From the NCBI RefSeq assembly GCF_003337355.1, contig NZ_QPJW01000016.1, positions 1 to 64,000 on the forward strand: a stretch of DNA of 64,000 nt, given 5' to 3'. The notes beneath the pieces were generated by a model that saw only the letters and a program-made list of their open reading frames with translations, searched no databases and had not been told where the DNA came from. Position numbers and translations under genes: made by a program. Origin of the DNA: Fontibacillus phaseoli (GTDB lineage: Bacteria; Bacillota; Bacilli; Paenibacillales; Paenibacillaceae). Shown here piece after piece: positions 55,931 to 64,000 of this stretch. Each line of letters starts with the position of its first letter. Position 1 is the first letter of the stretch.

Positions 55931-56005
55931 GGCAAAACTGCCGAAAGGCAGTGACGCAAAGCTATAGGGACTAATTCCTGTTACGGGAAATGTCAGCCAG
56001 TTGCC
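55931..56005 (+). ncRNA. Cyclic di-GMP-I riboswitch (GEMM-I)
   Basis: The aptamer is complete. P1 is GGCAA/TTGCC. P2 is ACTGCC-GAAA-GGCAGT with the GNRA tetraloop that docks into P3. The conserved joining sequence GACGCAAAGC follows, and the 3' strand carries CAGCC. The bases 55961-55968 (GCTATAGG) can also pair with CCTATAGT at 56020-56027 in the terminator, so aptamer folding and termination are mutually linked. This arrangement predicts termination when c-di-GMP is bound, but direction is inference. Confidence 0.93.
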
Positions 56006-56013
56006 TGAAAAAA

Positions 56014-56065
56014 CGGTAGCCTATAGTATCTCTACTTTAGGTTATCTTTTTTTTGCCCAAAAATC
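56014..56065 (+). terminator. Terminator of the c-di-GMP riboswitch
   Basis: GGTAGCCTATAGT (56015-56027) pairs with ACTTTAGGTTATC (56034-56046) around a 6-nt loop, followed by eight Ts. It is between the aptamer and the chemoreceptor gene. Confidence 0.88.
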
Positions 56066-56171
56066 GGGCAAATCTTAATTTTTTCGGAAAGGGGTAGAGC
56101 ATCAGAACTTGTTGACTATACCAAACATACATCCTATTCATATTAACAGACGGAAAGAGGAGACTTAAGAA

Positions 56172-57932
56172 ATGAAGTTGGCACAAAGATTAGGCGGATT
56201 CCGCCGTTGGAGTATTGTAACGAAAAATATGATTTTGACCAGTGCCTCTATCCTAATGACCGGCGTGATTCTGATTGCATCCAGCTACTATTTTCAGGGC
56301 GGAGTTTTGAGGAATCAATTGGAGTCGGATTCACAGAAGGTGATGGAAGCCTGGAGCACCAAGGTTACGCCTGCTGAAGCCTCCGAGGCGATGAAAAATA
56401 CGGACCGCAATTCTCCGGTTCAGCAAAAATTGACGAAGATCTTCGACGATTTATCCGCTACGCATCCGGATGTCGCGCAAGGTTATATTTTCGGTTCGAA
56501 AGTTACTGACAATAGTACGCAGATGATTGCATTCCCGACGGCGATTTTGGATATGTTCGAGGGAGAAGGCCTTCATTTGGGGGATATGCTTGGACAACCC
56601 TCCTTCCATGTAAAGGGCGTCCAGGAAATGTTGAAAACAAAGCAGATCACCTTTACCAAGCCTTACAAGGATGACTATGGTACTTGGCTGACCGTGCTTT
56701 ATCCGTTCCAGAATGAAAATGGGGAAGTATTAGCTTATATGGGGATGGACTTTGACGCCAGCGTTATCTTGAGCGGGCAGCAGGATCTGTTAAAATATAC
56801 TTCTTTAGCTTTGATTATCATTTTACTGGTAATTCTCACATTCCAATATATAACGTTGAGACGGACTTTCGCTCCCGTCAAAGATCTGATGAACGCGCTG
56901 GAGAAGCTTAGCCAGGGTGATTTTAGTATGCAGTTAAAAACGAACCAAAGCGAACTGGGCAAGGTCAACGAGAAATTTAATTCCACGGTGACGAATATTA
57001 AGGAACTGGTTACTACCATCAAGAACGTATCGTCCCAATCGGCCGAGCAGGCACGCGTCCTGTTCACGGCTTCGGAGGAAAACCATCAGACTTCTACCAA
57101 TATCACCAATCATATTGAAGAGATCTCGGATAAAGTGTCGCAGCAAAGCAAGTCGATTGCGGAGAGCGTAACTTCCCTGGAGGAGATCAATTCCGGAGTA
57201 TCGACGATTGCCGGAAGTACCTCCTCGCTGTCGGAAGCATCCTTGCAAATGAAGGAGCAGTCTGAACTGGGCGGAGATAATATCGGCAAAGTGATGAAAC
57301 AGATGGATTCGATCCACCAGTCGGTACAAAATTCCGTGTCTTCGATTGAGCAATTGCAGAAACGTTCGGGCGAAATCGAGGAGATCGTTCAAGTCATTAC
57401 GCAAATCTCTGCGCAAACGCACCTCCTGTCCCTGAACGCAAGCATTGAAGCAGCCAGAGCCGGCGAAGAAGGACGGGGATTTGCGGTTGTAGCCAACCAG
57501 GTGAAAAAACTGGCAGAAGAGTCCGGCAAATCGGCGGAGAAGATCGCAGATCTCGTTCATTACATTCAAAAGGAAACATTGACTGCAGTGAATGCCATTA
57601 CTGACGGACAAAGAAATGTCGAAGCAGGCATCGATATCGTGAAAGAAACGGGAGAGCTTTTCTATAATATATTGCACGCTACCGAAGAGATAACGAGCCA
57701 GATTCAGGAGGTTTCCGCGTCGACGGAAGAAATGGCCGCAGAAACGGAGCAGATCACAACTACCATTAGACAGATTGCCGTATTGGCTGAGAGAAACGCC
57801 GACATCTCGGGATCTATTAAGTCCAGCGCACTGGAGCAACGTTCATCCGCCGGGAAAATCGTCAATTCGGCGGAGAGCCTGAACGAAATCTCCGGAAAAC
57901 TGGAACATGTGGTTGAAGGGTTGAAATTATAG
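56172..57932 (+). CDS. Methyl-accepting chemotaxis protein
   Basis: A 586-residue chemoreceptor. TM1 at about 19-41 and TM2 at about 210-230 enclose a Cache-like sensor domain. HAMP follows (TFAPVKDLMNALEKLSQGDF). The signalling hairpin tip reads ITQISAQTHLLSLNASIEAA then RAGEEGRGFAVVANQVKKLA, with conserved Glu and Arg for CheA/CheW contact. Ligand is unknown. GAAAGAGGAG precedes ATG 56172. It is controlled by the c-di-GMP riboswitch and likely co-transcribed with the NRPS-like gene 26 bp downstream. No motility genes adjoin it. Confidence 0.94.
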   Translation: MKLAQRLGGFRRWSIVTKNMILTSASILMTGVILIASSYYFQGGVLRNQLESDSQKVMEAWSTKVTPAEASEAMKNTDRNSPVQQKLTKIFDDLSATHPDVAQGYIFGSKVTDNSTQMIAFPTAILDMFEGEGLHLGDMLGQPSFHVKGVQEMLKTKQITFTKPYKDDYGTWLTVLYPFQNENGEVLAYMGMDFDASVILSGQQDLLKYTSLALIIILLVILTFQYITLRRTFAPVKDLMNALEKLSQGDFSMQLKTNQSELGKVNEKFNSTVTNIKELVTTIKNVSSQSAEQARVLFTASEENHQTSTNITNHIEEISDKVSQQSKSIAESVTSLEEINSGVSTIAGSTSSLSEASLQMKEQSELGGDNIGKVMKQMDSIHQSVQNSVSSIEQLQKRSGEIEEIVQVITQISAQTHLLSLNASIEAARAGEEGRGFAVVANQVKKLAEESGKSAEKIADLVHYIQKETLTAVNAITDGQRNVEAGIDIVKETGELFYNILHATEEITSQIQEVSASTEEMAAETEQITTTIRQIAVLAERNADISGSIKSSALEQRSSAGKIVNSAESLNEISGKLEHVVEGLKL

Positions 57933-57958
57933 AGAGAGAAGCAGGGAGTTGAGTTTAA

Positions 57959-60900
57959 GTGGGTACCTTACTAATGGATCGTATTATCAGGGATTTTTGG
58001 GTGAATGAATTGCAGCCGCCATTGTCGGGCCTTGATATTTATACAGACTTTCCAAGGCTGGGTTCCGATCGGGATATGGGGTATACGGCCTATAGGTTGC
58101 ATGTCTACCAGAAATCCATCTCTAAAATATCCAAGGAGTTTGATTTGAATAGCTGGATGATGGCTTGCTACTTCGCCTTTTTATATCGAATGAGCGGAGA
58201 ACAGGATCAAATTGTCGGCGTTAAAGATCATGAAGGACGTTTGCTTCCGTTGCGGATGCGCTGTGAAGCGGAGATTTCGTTCCTGGATCTGTACCGGGCG
58301 GTGTCGGAAAAATCGAATGCTTTGGATTTCGCCGCCCTGCCGCTGGCCGAAATTGAACGTTTGGTCGGCCAATCGCCTTTGGTACAGACCATCTTCGGGG
58401 AGGACTCCGCCTACAAGCCAAGCTGTTTGAATTGGCAAGTAATCGTAAAAAACGGCGAAGTTCTGGTTTTTATTCAATATGACAAAAACTTGTTTAAAGA
58501 GAGTACTATCCGTAAGTTCGCATCCCATTTTGAATGCATTGTTAAGTCGGTGATGGCCGACGGTAATAGGGCCATTGGCAGCATTCCCATTCTCACGGAA
58601 GATGATGAGGAAGCTTATAGACTGCTCAATGATACGGTTCGAGTTTGGCCCGGCCAGCCGAGGAGTATTCCGGAAATGCTGCACCGGACCGTAGAGCGCT
58701 TTAGAGATCGCGTTGCCTTGTCTTCCGCAGATCGAAAGCTGACTTATGCGGAACTCGACTCTTTATCGAATCAGGTTGCCCGGGGGCTGCTCGAACGCGG
58801 ACTTCATAAGGGAGATTTCGTATCTATCTTTATGGAACGCAGTCTGGATGCCGTCATTGGGATGCTTGGAGTAGTCAAAGCAGGCGGCGCATATGTGCCG
58901 CTCGACCCGGAGCATCCGGAGGACCGGAATGGATATATTATCGCGGACACGCGTTCCCGGATCGTAATCACAAAGGAATCGTATACTTCGAAGCTTTCCG
59001 ACCTTTTGTCCGCCGGATTAGAGGACGTGTCCGTCTTCTGTCTGGATACCCAGCTTGACGGGATTTCCGCTGAGCCGGGCGGTATTGTCGCCGCTTCCGG
59101 GGACGTAGCTTATGTAATTTATACGTCCGGAACAACCGGAAGACCGAAAGGGGTATTAATTCCTCATGCCGGGGTCGTTAACCTGGCGCTGGCTACGGTA
59201 GATCAACTGCAGATGACGGAACAGGATGTGATTCTTCAGTACTCCACGTTCAGTTTCGATGCTTCGGTCTATGATATTTTTAGTGCCCTTTGCTGCGGGG
59301 CAAGATTGCATTTATTATCCAATGAGCAGCGCTATTCCGTGGATTCGTTTACTTCGGCTATCGAAGAAACCGGGGCGACGCGAATCGGTATATTGCCGAC
59401 CGTCTTCTTCAACCAGTTATCATCTTATTTAAGTCCGGAAGACGGTCTTAAATACAATGGTATTTTGAGCTTTGTAATTGGGGGAGAGGCCCTGCCGGGC
59501 GCATCGGTACGTTTGTTGCAACAAAAACTGCCGCATCAGCCGGTTATTGTAAACGCCTATGGGCCTACAGAAGCAACCGTGGCAACGACTACGCATTTGA
59601 TCGACGGACCCGTATCGAAGGATCTGACTACGGTTAGCATCGGCAAGCCACTTGCCAATTACGAGGTTCTGATCGTGAATGAGAAGCAGCAACTCTGCCC
59701 GCTGAACGTGGTCGGCGAGTTATGGATTCACTCTGTCGGGTTGGCCAAAGGATATTTGAATCAGCCAGAAAAAACCGACGAGGCGTTTGTTTTGGATCCC
59801 GTAAATCCGGGTTCGGGCAAGAAGTATTACCGTTCCGGGGATCTCGTTCGCTTGCAGGAAAACGGAATCGAGTATGTGGGCCGTAAGGATCTGCAGGTCA
59901 AAATTAGAGGTTACCGGATTGAAATCGGTGAAATCGAAGAGAATTTGGCCAAACACGAGCAGATCCGGGATACGGCGATTATTGTCAAGGAAGATGCTGC
60001 CGGCGAGAAGATGCTAGCCGCTTTCTATACGTCCAAAACGGGAGATGCCGTCGCTAAGGCGGAGTTGGCCTCATTTTTGAAGACGAAGGTACCTGCCTAC
60101 ATGGTTCCTGGCTATTTTGTATGCCTGGATGCCATGCCGATTTCGCCGACGGGAAAAATCGACCGCAAGCGTCTTGGACTTTTGGAGCTTCCGGCCATCA
60201 ATGGGGATAACCCGGACTTCGAGGCGCCGGAAAATGAACTGCAGAAGGAGATAGCCGCCGCATGGGAAAAGAGCCTGCGACGCAGCTCCATAGGAGTCCA
60301 CGATGATTTCTTTGAAATCGGTGGGCACTCGTTGAAAATTTTGGAGACGCTCGTGCTGCTGAAACCAAGCTTTCCAAAGCTGAAGATTAACGACTTCTTT
60401 GCGTATCCGACGGTGGCGAAGCTGGCGGATCGGGTAACCGAACTGAGTTTGAAAGTATTGGATAATGATGAAGGCCCTGCCGTTCACAACGGACAGCCCA
60501 TTGATTTGGAGGAATATCCGCGCATGTTCGGCGGAGACATCGTGGACAGCGAGTCCGTAAGTCGGCAAAATCATATTTTGCTCACCGGAGCTACAGGATA
60601 CCTCGGCTCTTCACTGCTGCACGAATTGCTTCAGTCATCGGAAGCCGTAATTTATTGCCTGATTCGCTCCGTGGGGGGAGAAGACCCCTATCAGCGGCTG
60701 AGCAAGGTGATGCGCGGATATTTCGGCCCGGAGATTACCTCCCTGATGGAAGGGCGGGTGTTTGCGGTTCAAGGCGATTTGGAACGAAATAATCTGGGAC
60801 TGAATGATCGCGTTCTGACCTTACTCTCGGACAGAATCGATTCCATTGTTCATTGCGGAGCAGAAGTGAAGCATTTTGGCGATCCCGAGTATTTTAACCG

Positions 60901-61687
60901 GGTTAACGTGGAGAGTACGGATCGATTGCTGGCATTCGCCCGCGGAAAGAGTGTCCGCTTCCATTACGTTTCCACGCTCGGCATTCCGGAAGACTTGGCG
61001 TTTGCCGGAGAGTGGGACACTTTCGTCAGTCGGGAAGGCTACGATCCATCGGTGGCGACTAACAATGTCTATACCAACAGTAAGTTGGATGCGGAACGGC
61101 TTGTCGTTAGAACTTGTCAGGAGGAAGGCGTTCCTGCCACGGTTTACCGTGTCGGAAACTTGTCCTGCCACTCGAAGTCCGGGTCCTTTCAGCGGAATAT
61201 CGATAATAACGCCTTTTACCGTATGCTGAAGGCGATGATATTGCTGGGGAAAGCGCCGAGCGTTAATTGGCAGGTCGATATGACACCGGTAAATTATGCG
61301 GGAGCGGCAATCGCCACCCTGGCGCTTCAGGAGGAAACCGTCGGCCGGTTGTTCCATATCTGCAATCCGGTTCAACTATCTTATGCGCAGATGGTGGAAT
61401 ATCTCCGGGAGTATGGTTATCATATTGATTTGCTCGATTGGGCCGACTACGAAGCCTGGCTGTTGAATGCCGGGGAGCCGAAGGACAGCACAGGAATGGA
61501 GCTGGCCATGGCCCAACTCGAAGGCGATGGGGCGAAGAACTCGCCGTACCGGTTCGCCTGCCCGCAAACGATGGAATATTTGCACGGAACCCCGGTGTCC
61601 TGTCAGGTGCCGGATCAGGAGTACATCGCGCGGCTGGTCCAACACGCTGTCTCCGTCAGTTATTTTCCCGCGCCGGTTCTGAAATAA
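57959..61687 (+). CDS. One-module NRPS-like protein with terminal thioester reductase
   Basis: A 1242-residue enzyme. Residues 1-215 resemble the C-terminal lobe of a condensation domain; the HHxxxDG catalytic motif is missing. Adenylation domain 235-745: YVIYTSGTTGRPKGV, NAYGPTEATV, GRKDLQVKIRGYRIEIGEIE and SPTGKIDRK. Carrier 770-845: FFEIGGHSLK with the phosphopantetheine serine. Reductase 880-1242: ILLTGATGYLGSSLL and the YTNSK (Y-x3-K) catalytic pair. It should activate one amino or carboxylic acid, tether it and release it as an aldehyde or alcohol using NADPH. By hand alignment to GrsA the binding pocket reads D-A-Y-G-V-G-A-V (235, 236, 239, 278, 299, 301, 322, 330); I cannot assign a substrate. 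GTG 57959 follows GCAGGGAG. No phosphopantetheinyl transferase or exporter lies nearby. Confidence 0.9.
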   Translation: MGTLLMDRIIRDFWVNELQPPLSGLDIYTDFPRLGSDRDMGYTAYRLHVYQKSISKISKEFDLNSWMMACYFAFLYRMSGEQDQIVGVKDHEGRLLPLRMRCEAEISFLDLYRAVSEKSNALDFAALPLAEIERLVGQSPLVQTIFGEDSAYKPSCLNWQVIVKNGEVLVFIQYDKNLFKESTIRKFASHFECIVKSVMADGNRAIGSIPILTEDDEEAYRLLNDTVRVWPGQPRSIPEMLHRTVERFRDRVALSSADRKLTYAELDSLSNQVARGLLERGLHKGDFVSIFMERSLDAVIGMLGVVKAGGAYVPLDPEHPEDRNGYIIADTRSRIVITKESYTSKLSDLLSAGLEDVSVFCLDTQLDGISAEPGGIVAASGDVAYVIYTSGTTGRPKGVLIPHAGVVNLALATVDQLQMTEQDVILQYSTFSFDASVYDIFSALCCGARLHLLSNEQRYSVDSFTSAIEETGATRIGILPTVFFNQLSSYLSPEDGLKYNGILSFVIGGEALPGASVRLLQQKLPHQPVIVNAYGPTEATVATTTHLIDGPVSKDLTTVSIGKPLANYEVLIVNEKQQLCPLNVVGELWIHSVGLAKGYLNQPEKTDEAFVLDPVNPGSGKKYYRSGDLVRLQENGIEYVGRKDLQVKIRGYRIEIGEIEENLAKHEQIRDTAIIVKEDAAGEKMLAAFYTSKTGDAVAKAELASFLKTKVPAYMVPGYFVCLDAMPISPTGKIDRKRLGLLELPAINGDNPDFEAPENELQKEIAAAWEKSLRRSSIGVHDDFFEIGGHSLKILETLVLLKPSFPKLKINDFFAYPTVAKLADRVTELSLKVLDNDEGPAVHNGQPIDLEEYPRMFGGDIVDSESVSRQNHILLTGATGYLGSSLLHELLQSSEAVIYCLIRSVGGEDPYQRLSKVMRGYFGPEITSLMEGRVFAVQGDLERNNLGLNDRVLTLLSDRIDSIVHCGAEVKHFGDPEYFNRVNVESTDRLLAFARGKSVRFHYVSTLGIPEDLAFAGEWDTFVSREGYDPSVATNNVYTNSKLDAERLVVRTCQEEGVPATVYRVGNLSCHSKSGSFQRNIDNNAFYRMLKAMILLGKAPSVNWQVDMTPVNYAGAAIATLALQEETVGRLFHICNPVQLSYAQMVEYLREYGYHIDLLDWADYEAWLLNAGEPKDSTGMELAMAQLEGDGAKNSPYRFACPQTMEYLHGTPVSCQVPDQEYIARLVQHAVSVSYFPAPVLK

Positions 61688-61698
61688 AGAACTTAACG

Positions 61699-61751
61699 AA
61701 AACGGCATCACCTTCTTCCCGAATGTTCGGGTTGGGTGATGCCGTTTTATT
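61699..61751. terminator. Terminator after the NRPS-like gene (repeat copy 1)
   Basis: AAAACGGCATCACC and GGGTGATGCCGTTTT pair, with an inner CCCGAA/TTCGGG hairpin, followed by ATTTG. Works on both strands between converging genes. A near-identical copy lies at 62999. Confidence 0.88.
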
Positions 61752-61768
61752 TGAAGTGCCGATGTGTT

Positions 61769-62839
61769 TTATGGGTTTGGATGAGTAATCCTTATTTTCC
61801 CGGCACGGTTCCCGGTCGGAGCTAAGAAGATTATTTTCCCTTCATGATAACCTACGAATCTGTTATGTAAATCCGTGTCCGTCATAGGCGTTTCATGAAG
61901 CAACTCGCCATTTTTATCAAGCAACGACTGTGTATTTTGTTCTGAATCAAATACCATAAGATGATTGTCTCCATAACTTGCTTTCCAATTGGAATCGACT
62001 GTCGTGAACTTACGCGTAATTTTCACCTTAGGCAAGCGGGTTTCCAGGTTATATCTGGCATATAAATTATGTTCGACATTTGTATTGATCCCGAGCGGGT
62101 TGCCGGTCACGCTTGATGTAGTTACGACTAATTCGTTCCCCTCAATCGTAAAGTCGGAGTTCACATTCCATTCCATTGGAATCGTGTTTTTTTCACGAGT
62201 CGCTAGGTTGATGATTCTATATAAATTTTGTGATTGCATTAGGCTGGTCCCATCGAGTTTTATGATTACATAAGGATATTGAATTTGAATGTCATTGATT
62301 AGAATGTCTTCATAGGTGGCATCGCCGGGTAAGCCGAATGAAATCGTGTGGCTTGGTTTTTTCCAAGGGTATTGATAAACTTGCACCTGTCTTTTTTCTT
62401 GATCTAAAATAGCTATCTGTTCCTTCACTTGGTTTCGGGCCGGGGACCAGCTCCATTTCTGATTGTCTTTGGGCTTTAAATAAGGATATAGCTGCTTAGA
62501 TAAAACATTGCCGTCAGCAGATAAAGTTATTTTTAAAAGGGCATCGTTTTCTTTAGTTAAAATGACGATTTTCGAAGGATTCGCCAATATATCGCAGTCA
62601 TAAATAATTTTGAAATTTTTGCCCCATTCTTTTTGCTGTGTGTTTAGGTTTACAACTTGCAACTGGTTATTGATCGTATCCACAAAAAGGGATTTATCCT
62701 GAGTAAGGGCAAAAACCCGGGTGCTGTCGCCCAGGAAACTTTCCGGGTATTGCGTGGTCGCATCATTCGCACTTACGACGGCTTGAATAGTTACTAACAT
62801 CAGTACCGTTATAAATAAGCTTACTACCTTTTTTTTCAT
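61769..62839 (-). CDS. Secreted protein, possible beta-propeller, unknown function
   Basis: A 356-residue exported protein starting at ATG 62839, 10 nt after GGAGG; the longer frame from 62884 would add 15 residues before the signal peptide. Residues 1-24 are a signal peptide (MKKKVVSLFITVLMLVT...) with likely cleavage after VSA. The rest has repeating strand-rich blocks with patterns such as LFVDTINNQLQVVNLNTQQK and HLMVFDSEQNTQSLLDKNGELL, as in PQQ- or WD-like propellers. No catalytic motif is seen. It lies between two copies of the same terminator hairpin and is the only minus-strand gene here. Confidence 0.7.
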   Translation of the reverse strand: MKKKVVSLFITVLMLVTIQAVVSANDATTQYPESFLGDSTRVFALTQDKSLFVDTINNQLQVVNLNTQQKEWGKNFKIIYDCDILANPSKIVILTKENDALLKITLSADGNVLSKQLYPYLKPKDNQKWSWSPARNQVKEQIAILDQEKRQVQVYQYPWKKPSHTISFGLPGDATYEDILINDIQIQYPYVIIKLDGTSLMQSQNLYRIINLATREKNTIPMEWNVNSDFTIEGNELVVTTSSVTGNPLGINTNVEHNLYARYNLETRLPKVKITRKFTTVDSNWKASYGDNHLMVFDSEQNTQSLLDKNGELLHETPMTDTDLHNRFVGYHEGKIIFLAPTGNRAGKIRITHPNP

Positions 62840-62998
62840 GCTAAAAAGCCTCCTAATGAGTGTCAGTGATTTGTAGTGAGACATCGTCGCTATTCCAATC
62901 TCTTTTTTCCAAATTATAGAACTAAAAAATTGCGAGTAAGTTAATATTCTGTAATAACCCTATTTTTTCCTTTGCGGGATTGGAATGATCGGATGGAG

Positions 62999-63048
62999 CG
63001 GCATCACCTTCTTCCCGAATGTTCGGGGAGGGTGATGCCGTTTTTTTG
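62999..63048 (+). repeat. Second copy of the terminator hairpin
   Basis: GCGGCATCACC...GGTGATGCCG followed by TTTTTTT, differing from the copy at 61699 by only a few bases including the flanks and inner junction. It has no plus-strand gene upstream to terminate. The remaining spacer 62840-62998 should contain the promoter of the minus-strand gene: TATAAT is present on that strand near 62915-62920. Confidence 0.85.
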
Positions 63049-63091
63049 GGTTTGCAGTTATAATAGTTCTCAGGAAGGGGCGTGCGCATTT

Positions 63092-64000
63092 TTGGAATAC
63101 CACGTAGACATCGAATTTAAACCTCTATATGAACTTATGAACAGTCTTCATGCCTATATCTGCCGTAAGTCGCATAAGAAGATTGTTCTTGCCCCCGGAT
63201 GGGTTAAGGAAACCAAGAAAAGCTTAACGCCTGAGCTAGCATCGATATTAGATGAGATGGAAGTCGATAATGATTGGAAATTAACTTATCTGTTAGTTTA
63301 TTTGTGCAGGGACGGATCCGAGGTGGAAAGTTTTCTTGCTTGGTTGGAGGGGAAATCGACCGGTGAATTGTATGAGTTGATTGCCGAGTACAGTCATCAG
63401 TTCCCAAAGGATATGGGACAATTCCGCTCCCGTATCTTATCCGTGTTTTCCCAATGGAACGATCAGTACTTTAAGCATATCGATCATTCGATCCTTGATT
63501 CGCTGCAAGAAGAAGCAAAAGAACGAAAGGACGTAATGACTTCCGGCAGGCTTGAGGCTGGGGAATTCATCGATAGTACAACCAACGGACTGGTGTTCAA
63601 TCCCAAAGAAGGGTTGGAGCGGCTCGTCCTGGTCCCCCAATATCATTTTCAGCCTATTAATGTGATTTCGCACTTTGGCAAATTAACGCTTTGCCATTAC
63701 TCCGCAAGAATCTATCCGGAGAATCCTGCGGCTTTTCCGCTGCATGAATATCATATGATACGGGCTTTGGGGGAAAACAACAGGTTAAAAATTTTACGCT
63801 ATCTGCATCAAGGGCCGAGAAGCTTCACCGAAATTGTCCGCCATCTCAAATTATCCAAGGGGATTACCCATGATCATATCTCCAAACTTCGGAACGGCGG
63901 GTTTATCCGGGCTCACTTTGAGGGCGAGACGTTGACCGAGTATAGTTTGCGCCCGGAAATGCTGGAGCATCTGCACGTGAAGCTGATGGAGTATATTTTG
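63092..64000 (+). CDS. ArsR-like transcriptional regulator (3' truncated by window)
   Basis: An open frame of 303 codons running off the window, from TTG 63092 behind AGGAAGGGG. The N-terminal 200 residues are a helical region of the type often found in DUF5937/ArsR-family regulators (starting MEYHVDIEFKPLYELMNSLH). Residues about 228-300 are a winged helix: HEYHMIRALGENNRLKILRY, PRSFTEIVRHLKLSKG, and HISKLRNGGFIRAHFEGE. Ligand and targets are unknown. Its C-terminus is outside the window. Confidence 0.8.
   Translation, partial: MEYHVDIEFKPLYELMNSLHAYICRKSHKKIVLAPGWVKETKKSLTPELASILDEMEVDNDWKLTYLLVYLCRDGSEVESFLAWLEGKSTGELYELIAEYSHQFPKDMGQFRSRILSVFSQWNDQYFKHIDHSILDSLQEEAKERKDVMTSGRLEAGEFIDSTTNGLVFNPKEGLERLVLVPQYHFQPINVISHFGKLTLCHYSARIYPENPAAFPLHEYHMIRALGENNRLKILRYLHQGPRSFTEIVRHLKLSKGITHDHISKLRNGGFIRAHFEGETLTEYSLRPEMLEHLHVKLMEYIL

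Noticed and set aside
55917-55950. Sigma-D-like promoter TAAA...GCCGAAAG ahead of the chemoreceptor
   Set aside because: Spacing is 18 instead of about 15, and the -10 part is P2 of the riboswitch aptamer.

Overview
The window is a stretch of chromosome from a spore-forming, mid-GC Firmicute. A Paenibacillus-like member of Bacillales is the best inference. It starts at the 3' end of an rRNA operon (23S end, 5S) and then follows, with a few losses and insertions, the Bacillus subtilis order from yaaO to spoIIE: csfB, yaaO, tmk, darA, yaaR, holB, ricT, yabA, yabB, rsmI, abrB, yabD, yabE, rnmV, rsmA, yabG, veg, sspF, ispE, purR, spoVG, glmU, prs, pth, fin, mfd, spoVT, yabM, mazG, rqcP, yabP, yabQ, divIC, yabR, spoIIE. 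Genes usually found in that block in B. subtilis but not seen here include metS, yazA, yabJ and ctc. Extra genes are an HD-domain phosphohydrolase, a parvulin-type lipoprotein, hup, and two larger accessory blocks.

Region by region. Bases 1-390 hold rRNA and its terminator. Bases 391-4160 hold an unassigned repeat-bearing spacer, a secreted DUF3298-like protein, a small lipoprotein, a membrane protein and the anti-sigma-G factor CsfB/Gin. Bases 4236-36337 are the conserved core: DNA replication, rRNA/tRNA modification, cell-wall precursor and isoprenoid synthesis, and sporulation control. Several control sites are readable there: four exact Spo0A boxes near abrB, a cyclic di-AMP riboswitch before yabE, two perfect tandem sigma-A promoters before veg, sigma-G promoters before sspF and spoVT, and a sigma-H promoter before spoVG. 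Bases 36338-37989 are non-core DNA with a 38-unit 9-bp tandem array, short inverted repeats, a decayed 9-bp repeat and a Rex/Fnr-like operator.

Bases 37990-50906 form an inserted hydrogen-metabolism island: hydE, a two-gene 2-oxoacid:ferredoxin oxidoreductase, hydC-hydB-hydA (a trimeric, probably electron-bifurcating [FeFe] hydrogenase), hydG, and convergently hydF and aspA. The set can take electrons from 2-oxoacids through ferredoxin, combine them with NADH and release H2. All three H-cluster maturases are present, and an aspartase sits directly upstream of hydF. The core resumes at yabP (51081) and runs through spoIIE, whose promoter has the unusual 21-bp spacing.

After spoIIE (55763) comes the second accessory block. 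A cyclic di-GMP-I riboswitch with its own terminator lies ahead of a chemoreceptor gene and, 26 bp further on with no terminator between, a one-module NRPS-like protein (partial condensation lobe, adenylation, carrier, thioester reductase). This c-di-GMP-controlled chemoreceptor and aldehyde/alcohol-forming synthetase pair is my best candidate for an undescribed system. It is followed by a secreted protein on the minus strand, bracketed by two near-identical terminator hairpins, and a truncated ArsR-like regulator at the window edge. No CRISPR array, insertion sequence, prophage or tRNA gene was found.
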